From a bacterium M00.F.Ca.ET.205.01.1.1 (lineage in GTDB: Bacteria; Pseudomonadota; Alphaproteobacteria; Rhizobiales; Rhizobiaceae): a DNA stretch of 64,000 nt. The notes beneath the pieces were generated by a model. The model was not told the DNA's origin, ran no database searches, and saw only the letters and a list, made by a program, of their open reading frames with translations. The position numbers and the translations under genes are program-made. Below, piece by piece: positions 35,357 through 45,384 of this stretch (position 1 is its first letter; the number at the start of each line of letters is the position of its first letter). The stretch lies in NCBI GenBank assembly GCA_004791255.1, contig SRUQ01000007.1, forward strand, positions 62,001 through 126,000. Direction: 5' to 3'.

Positions 35357-36247
35357 CTACTCCAGATTCTGGACCTGTTCACGAAACTGGTCGACCACGG
35401 CCTTCAGCTCCAGTCCGATCGCGGTGACAGCGGCAGCGTTCGACTTCGAACACAGCGTATTCGATTCCCGGTTAAATTCCTGTGCCAGAAAATCGAGCTT
35501 GCGGCCGACGGCGCCGCCCCCTCTGAGTAACGCCCGGCCGGACGCGACATGCGTTTTCAGCCGGTCGATCTCTTCGCGGATGTCGGCCTTGGTGGCGAGG
35601 AACGCCGCTTCCATGTGCAGCCGGCTCGCATCCAGATTGGCGGAAGCGTCCATCAGCAGCCTGACCTGCTCGGCGATGCGCTCGCGGATCGCCGCCGGAT
35701 CGCGTGACGGATCCGCCTCGGCGCGCAAGGTCAGCGCCTCGATGGCGTCGATATGGCCCGACAAAAGCAGGGCCAGCGCAGCACCCTCGCCTTGCCGCGC
35801 CTGCTCAAGCCCTTTCAGCGCCGCTTCAAGCGCGGTCATGATCGCCATGTCGAGTGCGGCGCGGGCCTCCTCGGTTTCGACGGCCTCTGGAATGTCCAGC
35901 ACGCCACGCAGCGACAGCAGCCCGTCGGCCGTTGCGGCCGCCGCGCCGAACTGCTCCTGAAGCCGCTTGGCAAGGCCGGCCAAATCCTTCAGGAAGGCTT
36001 CGTTGACGACCGGCTGCGCCTGCGCACCGGCGGCACGGCTAATGGTCAGCGTCGCCTGGAAATTGCCCCGGGCAAACCGCTTCTGGAGTGTTTGCCTGAC
36101 CGCCGGCTCCAGCCGTTCGAAGCCTTGCGGCAGCCTTAGCCGCACCTCGACACTCTTGCCGTTGACGGACTTGACCTCCCAGGCGATCGAGGTGCCGTCG
36201 TGCTCGGCGACGGCACGCGCAAATCCGGTCATACTCTGCAAATTCAT
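35357..36247 (-). CDS. YicC/YloC family endoribonuclease
   Basis: The 296-residue product begins with the invariant MNLQSMTGFARA and has the family block WEVKSVNGKSVEVRLRLPQGFERLEPAVRQTLQKRFARGNFQ (about 23-64). The C-terminal end is LDFLAQEFNRESNTLCSKSNAAAVTAIGLELKAVVDQFREQVQNLE. YicC proteins are stress-associated proteins for which endoribonuclease activity has been reported. It is placed between mltG and gmk, the conserved rhizobial order, with only a few bases to gmk. Confidence 0.9.
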   Translation of the reverse strand: MNLQSMTGFARAVAEHDGTSIAWEVKSVNGKSVEVRLRLPQGFERLEPAVRQTLQKRFARGNFQATLTISRAAGAQAQPVVNEAFLKDLAGLAKRLQEQFGAAAATADGLLSLRGVLDIPEAVETEEARAALDMAIMTALEAALKGLEQARQGEGAALALLLSGHIDAIEALTLRAEADPSRDPAAIRERIAEQVRLLMDASANLDASRLHMEAAFLATKADIREEIDRLKTHVASGRALLRGGGAVGRKLDFLAQEFNRESNTLCSKSNAAAVTAIGLELKAVVDQFREQVQNLE

Positions 36248-36440
36248 AGTGCTCGTATATCCCCCTGGCGGATGCTCCTGAAAGGCGGTTCGCGGCCCGG
36301 ATCATGCGCGGCTTGAAAATGCCTGACGTCCGACACCTGCCATCAGGCGCACCATGCTTTTTTGCCAAAATAGCAGCGCACCCCCTCCATTCAAAACGCG
36401 CACGGCACGATTCGCGCAAGGGATGATTTCAGCGCCCGGC

Positions 36441-37694
36441 CTACTGCGCAGCCCCCGTATCGCCGCCGGCGTCGCCATTGTCATCGGTATTGCTGTTGTC
36501 GCTCCCGTCCGCCGGTGCATCGGTCTGGCCCTCGACCTTGGGGGCGTTCGCCTTGGCGGCATCCTCGGCCTGCTTCTTCTGCAAGGCGCGATAGCGGGCA
36601 ACGTTCTGGTTGTGCTCTTCCAGCGTCGCCGCAAACACATGGCCGCCCGTGCCGTCGGCCACGAAATAGAGCTCCTCGGTCTTCGACGGGTTGGCGACGG
36701 CCTCAAGAGCAGCGCGGCCGGGATTGGCGATCGGCGTCGGCGGCAGGCCGCTGATCAGATAGGTGTTGTAGGGCGTCTGCTTCTGGATGTCGGACTGGTA
36801 GATCGGACGGTCGGCGGGTTTGCCCTTGCCGCCGAACAGGCCATAGATGATGGTCGGATCGGATTGCAGCCGCATGCCCTTGGCCAACCGGTTCAGGAAG
36901 ACGGCGGCGACCCGTGAACGCTCGTCACCCCTGCCCGTTTCCTTCTCGACGATCGACGCCAGTGTGACAAACTCGTCGACATTGGCCAGCGGCAGATCCG
37001 GCGCGCGCCGTTTCCAGACGTCATCGACCAGTTTCTTCTGGTCGGCCAGAAGCTTGTCGACCATCTCCTGGCGTGTGGCGCCGCGGGTGAAGCGCAGCGT
37101 GTCGGTGGCGAGGCTGCCCTCGGCAGGCGTGGCCGCCGGCATGTCGCCACTCAGAGCGCCCTCTTCGGCGATGCGTTGCAGCGCCTGCTCGACGGTCAGA
37201 CCCTCCGGAATGGTCAGCGAGTACATTACCGACTTGCCGCTCTTCAGCAATTCCATGATGTCGCGCATGGATGCCCTGGGCTTGATCTCGTATTCGCCGG
37301 CCTTCAGCGCAGAGTCATTGCCGAAGGCCCGCACGCCAAGGCGGAATATGCGGGCGTCACTGATCAGTCCGCGCCGCTCGAGCTGGTCGGCGATATCCTG
37401 GACGCCGGTGTTCGGCTTGACCAGGAAGGTGTCGGCGTTGGCCGACGGGCCGGGCTCGGTGAATTCCTGCTTGCCGAAATACAGCGCGACGCCAGCCGCC
37501 AGAACCATCAGCATCACCGAGGAGATGACGAAGTTCATGAACACGACGACCTGGCTGCGCGAAGCGCGCGAACGCTTCGGCGGCGGCGTGCCGGCTTCAG
37601 GCCGCAAGGCCTCGTTGGCCGTCTTCGGCACGATCGGTCCCGGCGTCGCCGGCCGTTGTCCCAAATCTCCGTTTCCCGCCGGATTTGTGTTCAT
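36441..37694 (-). CDS. mltG: Endolytic murein transglycosylase MltG
   Basis: The 417-residue protein has a cytoplasmic N-terminus of about 48 residues, one membrane anchor (VVFMNFVISSVMLMVLAAGVALYF), a LysM-like segment (about 88-160) and the YceG/MltG catalytic domain with Glu250 in LASIVEKETG. NRLAKGMRLQSDPTIIYGL and TPYNTYLISGLPPTPIANPG follow. MltG cuts nascent glycan strands and limits their length. The C-terminal 60 residues are an acidic, low-complexity tail that is longer than in E. coli. It is co-directional with fabF, separated by 102 bp. Confidence 0.92.
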   Translation of the reverse strand: MNTNPAGNGDLGQRPATPGPIVPKTANEALRPEAGTPPPKRSRASRSQVVVFMNFVISSVMLMVLAAGVALYFGKQEFTEPGPSANADTFLVKPNTGVQDIADQLERRGLISDARIFRLGVRAFGNDSALKAGEYEIKPRASMRDIMELLKSGKSVMYSLTIPEGLTVEQALQRIAEEGALSGDMPAATPAEGSLATDTLRFTRGATRQEMVDKLLADQKKLVDDVWKRRAPDLPLANVDEFVTLASIVEKETGRGDERSRVAAVFLNRLAKGMRLQSDPTIIYGLFGGKGKPADRPIYQSDIQKQTPYNTYLISGLPPTPIANPGRAALEAVANPSKTEELYFVADGTGGHVFAATLEEHNQNVARYRALQKKQAEDAAKANAPKVEGQTDAPADGSDNSNTDDNGDAGGDTGAAQ

Positions 37695-37796
37695 TTTGCC
37701 CTACCGTTTGATCGCCCAACGAATCCCCTCCGGCAGAGTAGGGGCGAATATGGCAAAATTGACGACACGCCGAAGCATCGCCCGGCGGCCGGGCGA

Positions 37797-39059
37797 TCAG
37801 CCATTGTAGCGCTGGAAGACCAGCGAAGCATTGGTGCCGCCAAATCCGAAGGAATTGGACAGTGCCACGTCGATCTGGCGGGCGCGCGGCTTGTTCGGCA
37901 CCAGGTCGATGGCCGTCTCTCGCTCCGGATTGTCGAGATTGATCGTCGCCGGCGCGATGTTGTCGCGGATGGCGAGGATCGAGAAGATCGCCTCGGCGGC
38001 ACCCGCTGCCCCAAGCAGATGCCCGATCGACGACTTGGTCGACGACATCGAAATCTTGGACGCGGCATTGCCGACCAGCCGCTCGACCGCGCCGAGTTCG
38101 ATCGTGTCGGCCATGGTCGAGGTGCCGTGCGCGTTGATGTAGTCGACGTCGGCGGGCACGAGCTTCGCCCGGTTCAGCGCCGCCGTCATGCAGCGGAAGG
38201 CGCCGTCGCCATCCTCGGCGGGCGCGGTGATGTGATAGGCATCGCCGGTCAGGCCATAGCCGGTCACTTCGGCATAGATCCTGGCGCCCCGGGCCTTGGC
38301 GTGTTCAAGCTCTTCCAGCACCACCACACCGGCGCCCTCGCCCATGACGAAGCCGTCGCGGTCGCGGTCATAGGGGCGCGAAGCTTTTTGCGGTGTATCG
38401 TTGCGTTCGGTGGACAGCGCCCGGCAGGCCGCGAAGCCCGCCAGCGAAAGCCGGGTCACCGGCGATTCCGCACCGCCGGCCAACATCACATCGGCATCGC
38501 CGAAGATGATCAGACGGGCGGCATCGCCTATGGCGTGCGCACCAGTCGAACAGGCCGTGACGACAGCGTGGTTGGGGCCTTTCAGCCCGTGCCGGATCGA
38601 AACCTGGCCCGACACGAGATTGATGATGTTCCCGGGAATGAAGAACGGGCTGATGCGGCGCGGCCCGCGTTCCTTGAGGATGATCGCATTCTCGGCGATG
38701 CCCTCGAGGCCGCCGATGCCGGAGCCGATCATCACGCCGGTGGCGTGGCGCTCCGCTTCGGTGCCCGGCTCCCAGCCGGAATCCTTCAGCGCTTCGTCGG
38801 CGGCCGCGATCCCGTACAGGATGAAGTCGCCGATCTTGCGAAGTTCCTTCGGCTCAAGAACGGCTTCGGGATTGAGCGTGCCGTTGGAACCGTCGCCGCG
38901 CGGAATGACATGGGCGATCTTGCAGGCAAGATCGTCCACCTCGAACTCGGTGACGCGCTTGGCAGCGCTGCGGCCGGTCAGCAGTTCCTTCCAGCCGTGC
39001 TCGAAGCCCATACCGAACGGCGAAACCAGGCCAAGGCCCGTGACGACGACACGCCTCAT
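37797..39059 (-). CDS. fabF: 3-oxoacyl-ACP synthase II
   Basis: The 420-residue protein has the thiolase-fold catalytic triad: Cys170 in VTACSTGAHAI, and two His in NAHGTSTMADTIE and SSTKSSIGHLLGAAGA. It starts with RRVVVTGLGLVSPFG. FabF condenses malonyl-ACP with acyl-ACP in fatty-acid elongation and controls cis-vaccenate formation. It lies 34 bp downstream of acpP, its substrate carrier. Confidence 0.95.
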   Translation of the reverse strand: MRRVVVTGLGLVSPFGMGFEHGWKELLTGRSAAKRVTEFEVDDLACKIAHVIPRGDGSNGTLNPEAVLEPKELRKIGDFILYGIAAADEALKDSGWEPGTEAERHATGVMIGSGIGGLEGIAENAIILKERGPRRISPFFIPGNIINLVSGQVSIRHGLKGPNHAVVTACSTGAHAIGDAARLIIFGDADVMLAGGAESPVTRLSLAGFAACRALSTERNDTPQKASRPYDRDRDGFVMGEGAGVVVLEELEHAKARGARIYAEVTGYGLTGDAYHITAPAEDGDGAFRCMTAALNRAKLVPADVDYINAHGTSTMADTIELGAVERLVGNAASKISMSSTKSSIGHLLGAAGAAEAIFSILAIRDNIAPATINLDNPERETAIDLVPNKPRARQIDVALSNSFGFGGTNASLVFQRYNG

Positions 39060-39093
39060 CTCAGGTTCTCCCCGGTGATGACTGCGGAAAGCG

Positions 39094-39330
39094 TCAGGCC
39101 GAAGCCTTGTCGATGTACTTCACGGCATCGCCGACGGTCAGGATGGTCTCGGCCGCATCGTCGGGAATCTCGACGCCGAATTCTTCTTCGAACGCCATGA
39201 CGAGTTCGACCGTGTCGAGGCTGTCAGCGCCCAGATCATCGATGAAGCTCGCCTGCTCCGTCACCTTGTCGGCATCGACGCCCAGGTGCTCGATGACGAT
39301 CTTCTTGACGCGCTCTGCGGTGTCACTCAT
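39094..39330 (-). CDS. acpP: Acyl carrier protein
   Basis: The 78-residue acidic protein carries the phosphopantetheine attachment motif [24 protein letters not shown] with Ser37. I chose [10 protein letters not shown] (ATG at 39330) because GAGGA is about 8-9 bases upstream; an ATG three codons earlier would have the Shine-Dalgarno too close. AcpP carries the acyl chains in fatty-acid synthesis. The 211 bp upstream to fabG leaves room for its own promoter, usual for this highly expressed gene. Confidence 0.95.
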   Translation of the reverse strand: MSDTAERVKKIVIEHLGVDADKVTEQASFIDDLGADSLDTVELVMAFEEEFGVEIPDDAAETILTVGDAVKYIDKASA

Positions 39331-39541
39331 TTGGGGCATCCTCGTCTTTTGGTTGTCTGTCTTCGTTAGCGGGCGGAATGCCGCTAATCAAGCTGAAAGA
39401 TAGTGGTGCCGGAAACGCAACGGTTGCGAACCGGTTTTTGCCCGAACCGCCGGGTTGCGGGCCGCATTACACGAAAAATCCTGGGCGTCCAAGCCGAAAT
39501 GGTCTCTTTTCACAACCCGGCGGCGTTGCCCCGGACCTTGT

Positions 39542-40279
39542 TCAGATCATCGCCATGCCGCCATTCACGTGAATGGTCTGGCCGGTGACGTAGGCGGCCT
39601 CATTGGAAGCCAGATAAGCGACGGCAGAGGCAACCTCGGCGCTGGTGCCCATGCGTTTTGACGGGATGGCCGCCATGATCGCTTCTTTCTGCTTGTCGTT
39701 GAGCTTGTCGGTCATTGCCGATTCGATGAAGCCCGGGGCAACGCAGTTGACGGTGATGTTGCGGGTGGCGATCTCCTGCGCCAGCGATTTGGAAAAGCCG
39801 ATCATGCCGGCCTTGGTGGCGCAGTAATTGGTCTGGCCGGGATTGCCGGTCACGCCGACAACCGAAGTGATGTTGATGATCCGGCCATGGCGGCGGCGCA
39901 TCATCGGATGGGTGAGTTCCCTGGTCAGCCGGAACACGGCGGTCAGATTGACCTCGAGCACCGAGTCCCAGTCGGCATCCGACATGCGCACGAACAGCCC
40001 GTCCTTGGTGATGCCGGCATTGTTGACCAGGATGTCGACGCCTTCGAGATCCGCTTCCGCCTTCTGGCCAAGCGCCTTGACCTCGTCACGGTCGGACAGA
40101 TTGGCGGGGAACAGCTTGACGCGATCGCCAAGCTCGGAGGCCAGCGCCTCCAGCTTTTCGACGCGCGTGCCATGCAGGCCGACGATGGCGCCCTGCGCAT
40201 GCAGAACCCTGGCGATTGCCTCGCCGATGCCGCCCGATGCGCCGGTGACGAGTGCCTTGCGGCCGGTCAGTTCGAACAT
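39542..40279 (-). CDS. fabG: 3-oxoacyl-ACP reductase
   Basis: The 245-residue classical SDR has TGASGGIGEAIARVLHAQGA (residues 13-32), NNAGITKDGLFVRMSDADWD, the catalytic Ser in NITSVVGVTGNPGQTNYCATKAG with Tyr/Lys as YCATK, and VAPGFIESAMTDKLNDKQKEAI. That run is specific to FabG among SDRs. It reduces beta-ketoacyl-ACP with NADPH. AGGAGACAAAA gives a good ribosome-binding site. It follows fabD by 55 bp. Confidence 0.95.
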   Translation of the reverse strand: MFELTGRKALVTGASGGIGEAIARVLHAQGAIVGLHGTRVEKLEALASELGDRVKLFPANLSDRDEVKALGQKAEADLEGVDILVNNAGITKDGLFVRMSDADWDSVLEVNLTAVFRLTRELTHPMMRRRHGRIINITSVVGVTGNPGQTNYCATKAGMIGFSKSLAQEIATRNITVNCVAPGFIESAMTDKLNDKQKEAIMAAIPSKRMGTSAEVASAVAYLASNEAAYVTGQTIHVNGGMAMI

Positions 40280-40334
40280 TTTTGTCTCCTGATTGAAGAG
40301 AGCACCCGTCAGATGGGTGGGTCAAATCTCGTTT

Positions 40335-41276
40335 CTAGGCAAGGGTTGCCAAAGCCGCCTCGACGTCGGCCGCCGTACCTATGGCGCTGGTCGCGATGTC
40401 GCGGTTGATGCGCCGGGCCAGCCCCGAAAGCACCTTTCCGGCGCCGACTTCGTAAAGTGTGGTAACGCCATTACCACCGAACCACTCCACCGTCTCGCGC
40501 CAGCGCACGCGGCCCGTCACCTGTTCGACCAGGCGCCGGGCGATCTCATCGGGATCGCTGACCGGGGTGACACTGACGTTGGAAACGACGGGAACCGCCG
40601 GCGCATGCCTGGTCACGCCGGCAAGCGCCTCGCGCATGACATCAGCCGCAGGCGCCATGAGCGCCGAATGGAACGGCGCGGAGACCTGCAGCATCAGCGC
40701 CCGCTTGGCGCCCTTCTCGGTGCACAGTTTCGCCGCCAGTTCGACCGCCGCCTTGGCGCCTGATATGACCAGTTGGCCGCCGCCATTGTCGTTGGCGATC
40801 TGGCAGACGGATCCCTTCGCGGCCTCGGCGCAGGCGGCCTCGACATCGGCCTGTTCCAGCCCGATGATCGCCGCCATGGCGCCCTCGCCCGCCGGCACCG
40901 CCGCCTGCATGGCGTTGCCGCGGACGCGCAGCAGGCGGGCAGCGTCGGCGACCGAAACAAAACCGGCGGCGGCGAGTGCGGAATATTCGCCCAGTGAATG
41001 GCCGGCGACATAGGCGACCTTGCCCTGCAGCGAGAAGCCGCGCGATTCCAGGGCCCTGACCGTCGCCAGCGACACTGCCATCAGCGCCGGCTGCGCATTG
41101 GCAGTGAGCGTCAGCGTCTCTTCGGGTCCTTCCCAGATCAGCTTCGACAGGTTTTCGCCAAGCGCCTCATCGACTTCCTGGAAAACCCTGCGCGCCTCCG
41201 GGAAAGCGTCAGCGAGATCCTTGCCCATGCCGACAGCCTGGCTGCCTTGTCCTGGAAAGGTGAATGCAACGGCCAT
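40335..41276 (-). CDS. fabD: Malonyl-CoA:ACP transacylase
   Basis: The 313-residue protein has the FabD opening AFTFPGQGSQAVGMGKDL, the nucleophile Ser94 in GHSLGEYSALAA, the later VSAPFHSALMAPAA with the catalytic His, and NVSVTPVSDPDEI. It loads malonyl groups onto ACP. It heads the fabD-fabG-acpP-fabF-mltG-yicC-gmk cluster. Confidence 0.95.
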   Translation of the reverse strand: MAVAFTFPGQGSQAVGMGKDLADAFPEARRVFQEVDEALGENLSKLIWEGPEETLTLTANAQPALMAVSLATVRALESRGFSLQGKVAYVAGHSLGEYSALAAAGFVSVADAARLLRVRGNAMQAAVPAGEGAMAAIIGLEQADVEAACAEAAKGSVCQIANDNGGGQLVISGAKAAVELAAKLCTEKGAKRALMLQVSAPFHSALMAPAADVMREALAGVTRHAPAVPVVSNVSVTPVSDPDEIARRLVEQVTGRVRWRETVEWFGGNGVTTLYEVGAGKVLSGLARRINRDIATSAIGTAADVEAALATLA

Positions 41277-41555
41277 GCTGGGGCTCCCAAAGGCTGGTTT
41301 TGCTTGCCTGATACACGAATTTTTCCTGCCTGTGACGCAAGGCGGGCGGCCAAGTCAAGTCCAGTTCGGCTTCGCAGCAGGCCAGTATCACAAGCCGAGT
41401 GTCTGTTCCAAAAGGCTTTTTGGCGATCACTCATGATGAAAACCGCTCACGAATCGTTCGCTGGCTCTTCTTATTTTCGCTACAGGCGCTAGTTTTGCGT
41501 GACAGTTCAATGACAATTGAATGACGCTTTTGTTGCGGGCCCGGGGAAAACCAAG

Positions 41556-43484
41556 GTGGCAAAGAGTTCAAGACGGATCGGCAAGGCCGAGCCGCAGTTC
41601 CTGGAAGACGATCCCTCCACCGGCTATCTGCCGGGCCGGAGGTGGCCGGTCGTCCGCTATGGGCTGATCAGCCTGGCGATCTCGGCGGTCCTGGTCTTCG
41701 CCATCGAATGGATCGTGCGCGGCGATTTCACCGGCACCGTGTCGTTCTTCCTGCAGCCACTCAAGCCCGGCTGGACCACCATCATCGTGTTCGCGCTGAT
41801 CATGATCGGCCTCGACGCAGTGCTCGGCCGCAGCCATCAGAGCCTGATGATCATCGCGCCGCTGACGCTGTCGCTGGCTTTTGTCGGCCACCAGAAGTCG
41901 CATTATCTCGGCGATCCGCTCTATCCGACCGACTTTCTCTACGCCCGCCAGATCTTCGCCCTGCTGCCGCTCCTGGTGCGCGAACGGCCGATGACCGCGC
42001 TTGCCATGGTGGTCGGCATCGTCGCGGGCCTGTCGCTGCTCGTCTATGGCTGGCGGGTGTGGCGCCGCAGGGTTCCGGCGCTCAGCCACAAGGGCCGGCT
42101 GGCACGGCTGACGCTGGCGGTGCCGCTGCTTGCCTTCTTCGTCTCGATCATGGACTATGCCACCTTCTCCTGGACCCGCGACCGGCTGCAGATCATCCCG
42201 ATCATGTGGGACCAGAAGGAGAACTACGCTTCCAACGGCTTCGCACTCGCCTTTGCCCTCAATGTGCCGATGGCGCATGTCTCGGCGCCGCCGGACTATT
42301 CGGAAAAATCGATCGCGGCGATCGACCGGCCACAGGCGACCGCCTCGGTTCCCGACGAAAAGCCCGACATCATCATCGTCATGAGCGAATCCTTCTGGGA
42401 TCCGACCAAGCTGCCAGGCGTCACCATCACGCCCGATCCTATCCCCACGGTGCGGGCGCTGCGTTCAGGCTCGATGTTCTCGCCCGAATTCGGCGGCATG
42501 ACCGCCAACATCGAGTTCGAGGCGCTGACCGGCTTTTCCAATGCCTTCCTGCCGGCCGGCAGCATCCCCTACCAGCAATATGTGCGCACCCCGACGCCTT
42601 CGATGGCGACCTTCCTGAAAAGCGAAGGCTACAGGGCACGCGCCATCCATCCGGGCACCAACTGGTTCTGGAACCGTGGCGCGGTCTATGCCGATTTCGG
42701 CTTCAACGACTTCAAGTCGGAAGAAACGCTGCCGCCGATGGAAAAACGCGGGCCGCTGGCATCGGACGCGGCGATGACCGATGAGATCATCCGCGAGGCC
42801 GACGCCAGCGACGATCCGGTGTTCTTCTTCGCGGTCAGCCTGCAGAACCACGGCCCCTATGAACCGAACCGCTATTACAATCCGACCCATACGGTGCAGG
42901 CGCCGATCAGTCGGTGGGCGCGCGATTCGCTCCTCTCCTATGCCGAAGGGTCTGCAGACGCGGACCGCGGCCTGGAGCGTCTGATCGAATGGGCCAAGAA
43001 GCGCGAACGGCCAACCATCGTCGCCTTCTTCGGCGACCATCTGCCTCCGCTGGGACCGGTCTATGTCGAGACCGGCTTCCTCAATGACAATGTCGCGCCG
43101 CGCAAGGAAGCGACGCCGGAAGCCGCTCTCGAACATCACCAGACGCCGTTGATCATCTGGTCGAACCGCTCCGGCTCGGTCGAGGATCTGGGCGCGGTAA
43201 GCCCGGCGTTCCTGCCCTACCATATCCTCACCACCGCGGGCATCACCCATCCCTACTACACCGGCTTCCTGGGCGAGATGCGGGAGCGCTACCGCGTCGT
43301 CGACCGCAACCTGTTGCTGACCCCGGCCGGCGAAGCCACGCCCGACTGGTCGCGGCAGAAGGAGATCGACCCGGCGATCCGCGATTTCCGGCTGATCCAG
43401 TACGATATGATGTTCGGCAAGCGCCATGCGGCGCCCGACTTCTTCCCGGAAACGGTCGACAGGGTTGTCGCCCACACGAGTTGA
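41556..43484 (+). CDS. LTA-synthase-like phosphoglycerol transferase/sulfatase family membrane protein
   Basis: The 642-residue product has about five N-terminal membrane segments and a C-terminal alkaline-phosphatase-fold domain. Metal and catalytic residues are visible: Glu in VMSESFWD, Thr in GGMTANIEFEALTG, and Asp-His in FFGDHLPP. FFAVSLQNHGPYEP supplies a further His. In rhizobia such enzymes add phosphoglycerol to cyclic beta-glucans (OpgB/CgmB type); other members modify lipids. I prefer the GTG at 41556 (GGGGA 8 bases upstream) over a TTG at 41517. It is divergent from fabD. Confidence 0.82.
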   Translation: MAKSSRRIGKAEPQFLEDDPSTGYLPGRRWPVVRYGLISLAISAVLVFAIEWIVRGDFTGTVSFFLQPLKPGWTTIIVFALIMIGLDAVLGRSHQSLMIIAPLTLSLAFVGHQKSHYLGDPLYPTDFLYARQIFALLPLLVRERPMTALAMVVGIVAGLSLLVYGWRVWRRRVPALSHKGRLARLTLAVPLLAFFVSIMDYATFSWTRDRLQIIPIMWDQKENYASNGFALAFALNVPMAHVSAPPDYSEKSIAAIDRPQATASVPDEKPDIIIVMSESFWDPTKLPGVTITPDPIPTVRALRSGSMFSPEFGGMTANIEFEALTGFSNAFLPAGSIPYQQYVRTPTPSMATFLKSEGYRARAIHPGTNWFWNRGAVYADFGFNDFKSEETLPPMEKRGPLASDAAMTDEIIREADASDDPVFFFAVSLQNHGPYEPNRYYNPTHTVQAPISRWARDSLLSYAEGSADADRGLERLIEWAKKRERPTIVAFFGDHLPPLGPVYVETGFLNDNVAPRKEATPEAALEHHQTPLIIWSNRSGSVEDLGAVSPAFLPYHILTTAGITHPYYTGFLGEMRERYRVVDRNLLLTPAGEATPDWSRQKEIDPAIRDFRLIQYDMMFGKRHAAPDFFPETVDRVVAHTS

Positions 43485-43529
43485 GGGCCTCTGCCCTAGG
43501 GTTTGTTCCGACCTGTTGGGTTCGGGCGC

Positions 43530-45161
43530 TCAGTTCGTCAGTTGCAGCTTCGAGAATTTGTTGGCGATCTGCAGGAATACGTTCGGCAGTTTGGCCGGGT
43601 CGTTGACAGCATAATAGTCGCCTGGCTCCGAGGCGCATGCGCTGTAGAGCGTGCGGTTGGCCGCGGTGTCGGACTGCAAGACCATCGTGTAAATCTGCAC
43701 CCCCTGGTTCTTCAGCTGCGTGCACACGCTCTTGGTCCAGCCGTCGACATTGCGGGCTGCCGTCGCCTGGTTGTCCGATCCGAAACGGCCATCCGCCAGA
43801 TATCCGTAAGACGTATAATCGGACTTGGTCGGCTCGTTGCTGGCGCCGTAGACGACGTTCTCGCCATCGGTGAGCAAGAGCACGATCTTGCTGACGCCCA
43901 CCGTCTTGAACGGCGCGCCGTCAGTGTAGGGTTCGCCGGGCGAAAGCACCCGCATGCCCCAGGACAGGCCTTCCGAGACGTTGGTGCCGGAACCGTTCCA
44001 CTCCGTCATCTGGCTCGCTGCCTTGCGCAGCTTGTCGAAATCGTCGGTCAGGGGAACGACAGGGGTCGGACAGGAACGGTTGGGGCCAACGGTGATCGTG
44101 CTGCCGGTCTCGGTGACGATCTTTCTTGTCGGCGCGACATATTTGGCGACCTTTTCCATATCCTTGCGCGACGGTGCGTCGGCCGTCGTTAGATCGCTAA
44201 GGTCGATATCGAGAGTATTGACGCCCGGCTGCTTGACTTTCTCATCGTCTACGGTGTCGTCGAGGTAGGAATTGTTGTAGCTCGTGGCCGAATTGCCGTA
44301 GGCACCGGACGGCGTGGCTGCGGGCGCTGGATCATCAGGAGCGAAATAGGGTACGAACAGACTGTCGGGTTTCGACGGATCGGGCGGCGTGTCGGAGACA
44401 TTGTAGGCGCCGGGCCGCGCCTCGACGCAGCCTTTCCATCCGCTGTCGTTCCAGCCGCCTTTCAGGCCGAGCTGCTTGAACAGCGCCATGTGGTTCGGCC
44501 GCTTGCCCTTGATGACGGGGAAATTGATGCCGTTGGTGGAGGACTTGCCATGCATGTCGATCCACGACGGGTCGAACCCATCGCCATTGACATTGACGGC
44601 GGTGACGAACGGAACCAGCGAGGCGCGAACCTGGCGCGTCGGCGATTTTGTCGCTTCGAGCGTGTCCAGCAGCGATTTCGTCGCCGTCCTCAATGCCGTC
44701 ATGCGGGCGCCGGCCATCGAGCCGGTATTGTCCAGCACCAGCACGACTTCGAGCTGATTGTTCGATTCTACCGCCGAGGCATCGACCACGATGTGCTTGT
44801 TCTGGCCGAACAGGAAGGCGAAGTTCAGATTGACGTCGGCCGAGGCGACCGCCTTGGTCTTGACGTAGTTGACACCCCTGTCGACGGTCAGCGTGGCCTG
44901 CGCGTTCGCGAGTTCGCCATGTCCAACAATATTGGCCTGGAAATAGCGGTCGAAGGCGTCGTTGCGGGTAATTTCCAGATCGCCGAGATGCGAGGAGGCA
45001 AGATTTGCCGAGTCGAGCGCATTCTGCAGATTGCTTTTGGCCCGCATGATGGTGGAGACATCGACGGCAAAGGCCACGGCGGACAGGATGGCCGGCAGGC
45101 CCATCCCCAGCAAAAGTGCAAAATTGCCGCTCTTCGAGCGCCAGAATTTCTTGAGAAGCAT
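43530..45161 (-). CDS. TadE/TadG-type pilus assembly protein with von Willebrand domain
   Basis: The 543-residue product has the Tad-type N-terminus KFWRSKSGNFALLLGMGLPAILSAVAFAVDVS, a single membrane segment, and STIMRAKSNLQNALDSANLAS as helix. A von Willebrand A domain follows, with a variant metal site in VLVLDNTGSM and KIVLLLTDGENVVYG. It ends in a short helix. TadG-like proteins belong to the tight-adherence pilus machinery and are exported. I chose MLLKKFWRSKSG (ATG at 45161; GGGGGTAAGG upstream) over a longer start. No other tad genes are nearby, so it is an orphan copy. Confidence 0.82.
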   Translation of the reverse strand: MLLKKFWRSKSGNFALLLGMGLPAILSAVAFAVDVSTIMRAKSNLQNALDSANLASSHLGDLEITRNDAFDRYFQANIVGHGELANAQATLTVDRGVNYVKTKAVASADVNLNFAFLFGQNKHIVVDASAVESNNQLEVVLVLDNTGSMAGARMTALRTATKSLLDTLEATKSPTRQVRASLVPFVTAVNVNGDGFDPSWIDMHGKSSTNGINFPVIKGKRPNHMALFKQLGLKGGWNDSGWKGCVEARPGAYNVSDTPPDPSKPDSLFVPYFAPDDPAPAATPSGAYGNSATSYNNSYLDDTVDDEKVKQPGVNTLDIDLSDLTTADAPSRKDMEKVAKYVAPTRKIVTETGSTITVGPNRSCPTPVVPLTDDFDKLRKAASQMTEWNGSGTNVSEGLSWGMRVLSPGEPYTDGAPFKTVGVSKIVLLLTDGENVVYGASNEPTKSDYTSYGYLADGRFGSDNQATAARNVDGWTKSVCTQLKNQGVQIYTMVLQSDTAANRTLYSACASEPGDYYAVNDPAKLPNVFLQIANKFSKLQLTN

Positions 45162-45356
45162 CCTTACCCCCGGAAATGCTTGTCCCCGGTTGCGGACGCG
45201 GGGCGTCGTCTTTTGCACCGATCATCATGAATCGGCGGTTGATGGCGGGCTTCAACCCGGAACAACCTGATGTGGTGGTTAAGGCCGGGTTTCCGGAAGA
45301 TGGCGGCGGCTCGCCGAGTTTTCGACGCCCGCGACATTGCGGCATGTCCGGTGCCC

Positions 45357-45384
45357 TTGCCTTATCGACGGATTGCTGTATAGA
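45357..45384 (+). promoter_or_regulatory. Candidate promoter of the rpsF-rpsR operon
   Basis: TTGCCT (45357-45362) and TATAGA (45379-45384) are separated by 16 bp, a near-consensus sigma-70 promoter. It would give a leader of about 220 nt before rpsF, long enough for autogenous control by the S6-S18 proteins as in other bacteria. No specific leader structure was proven. Confidence 0.45.

Noticed and set aside
37176-39200. Long open frame (674 codons) opposite mltG and fabF
   Set aside because: It is antisense to two clear conserved genes, has a composition typical of shadow frames in GC-rich DNA and no recognisable domain.
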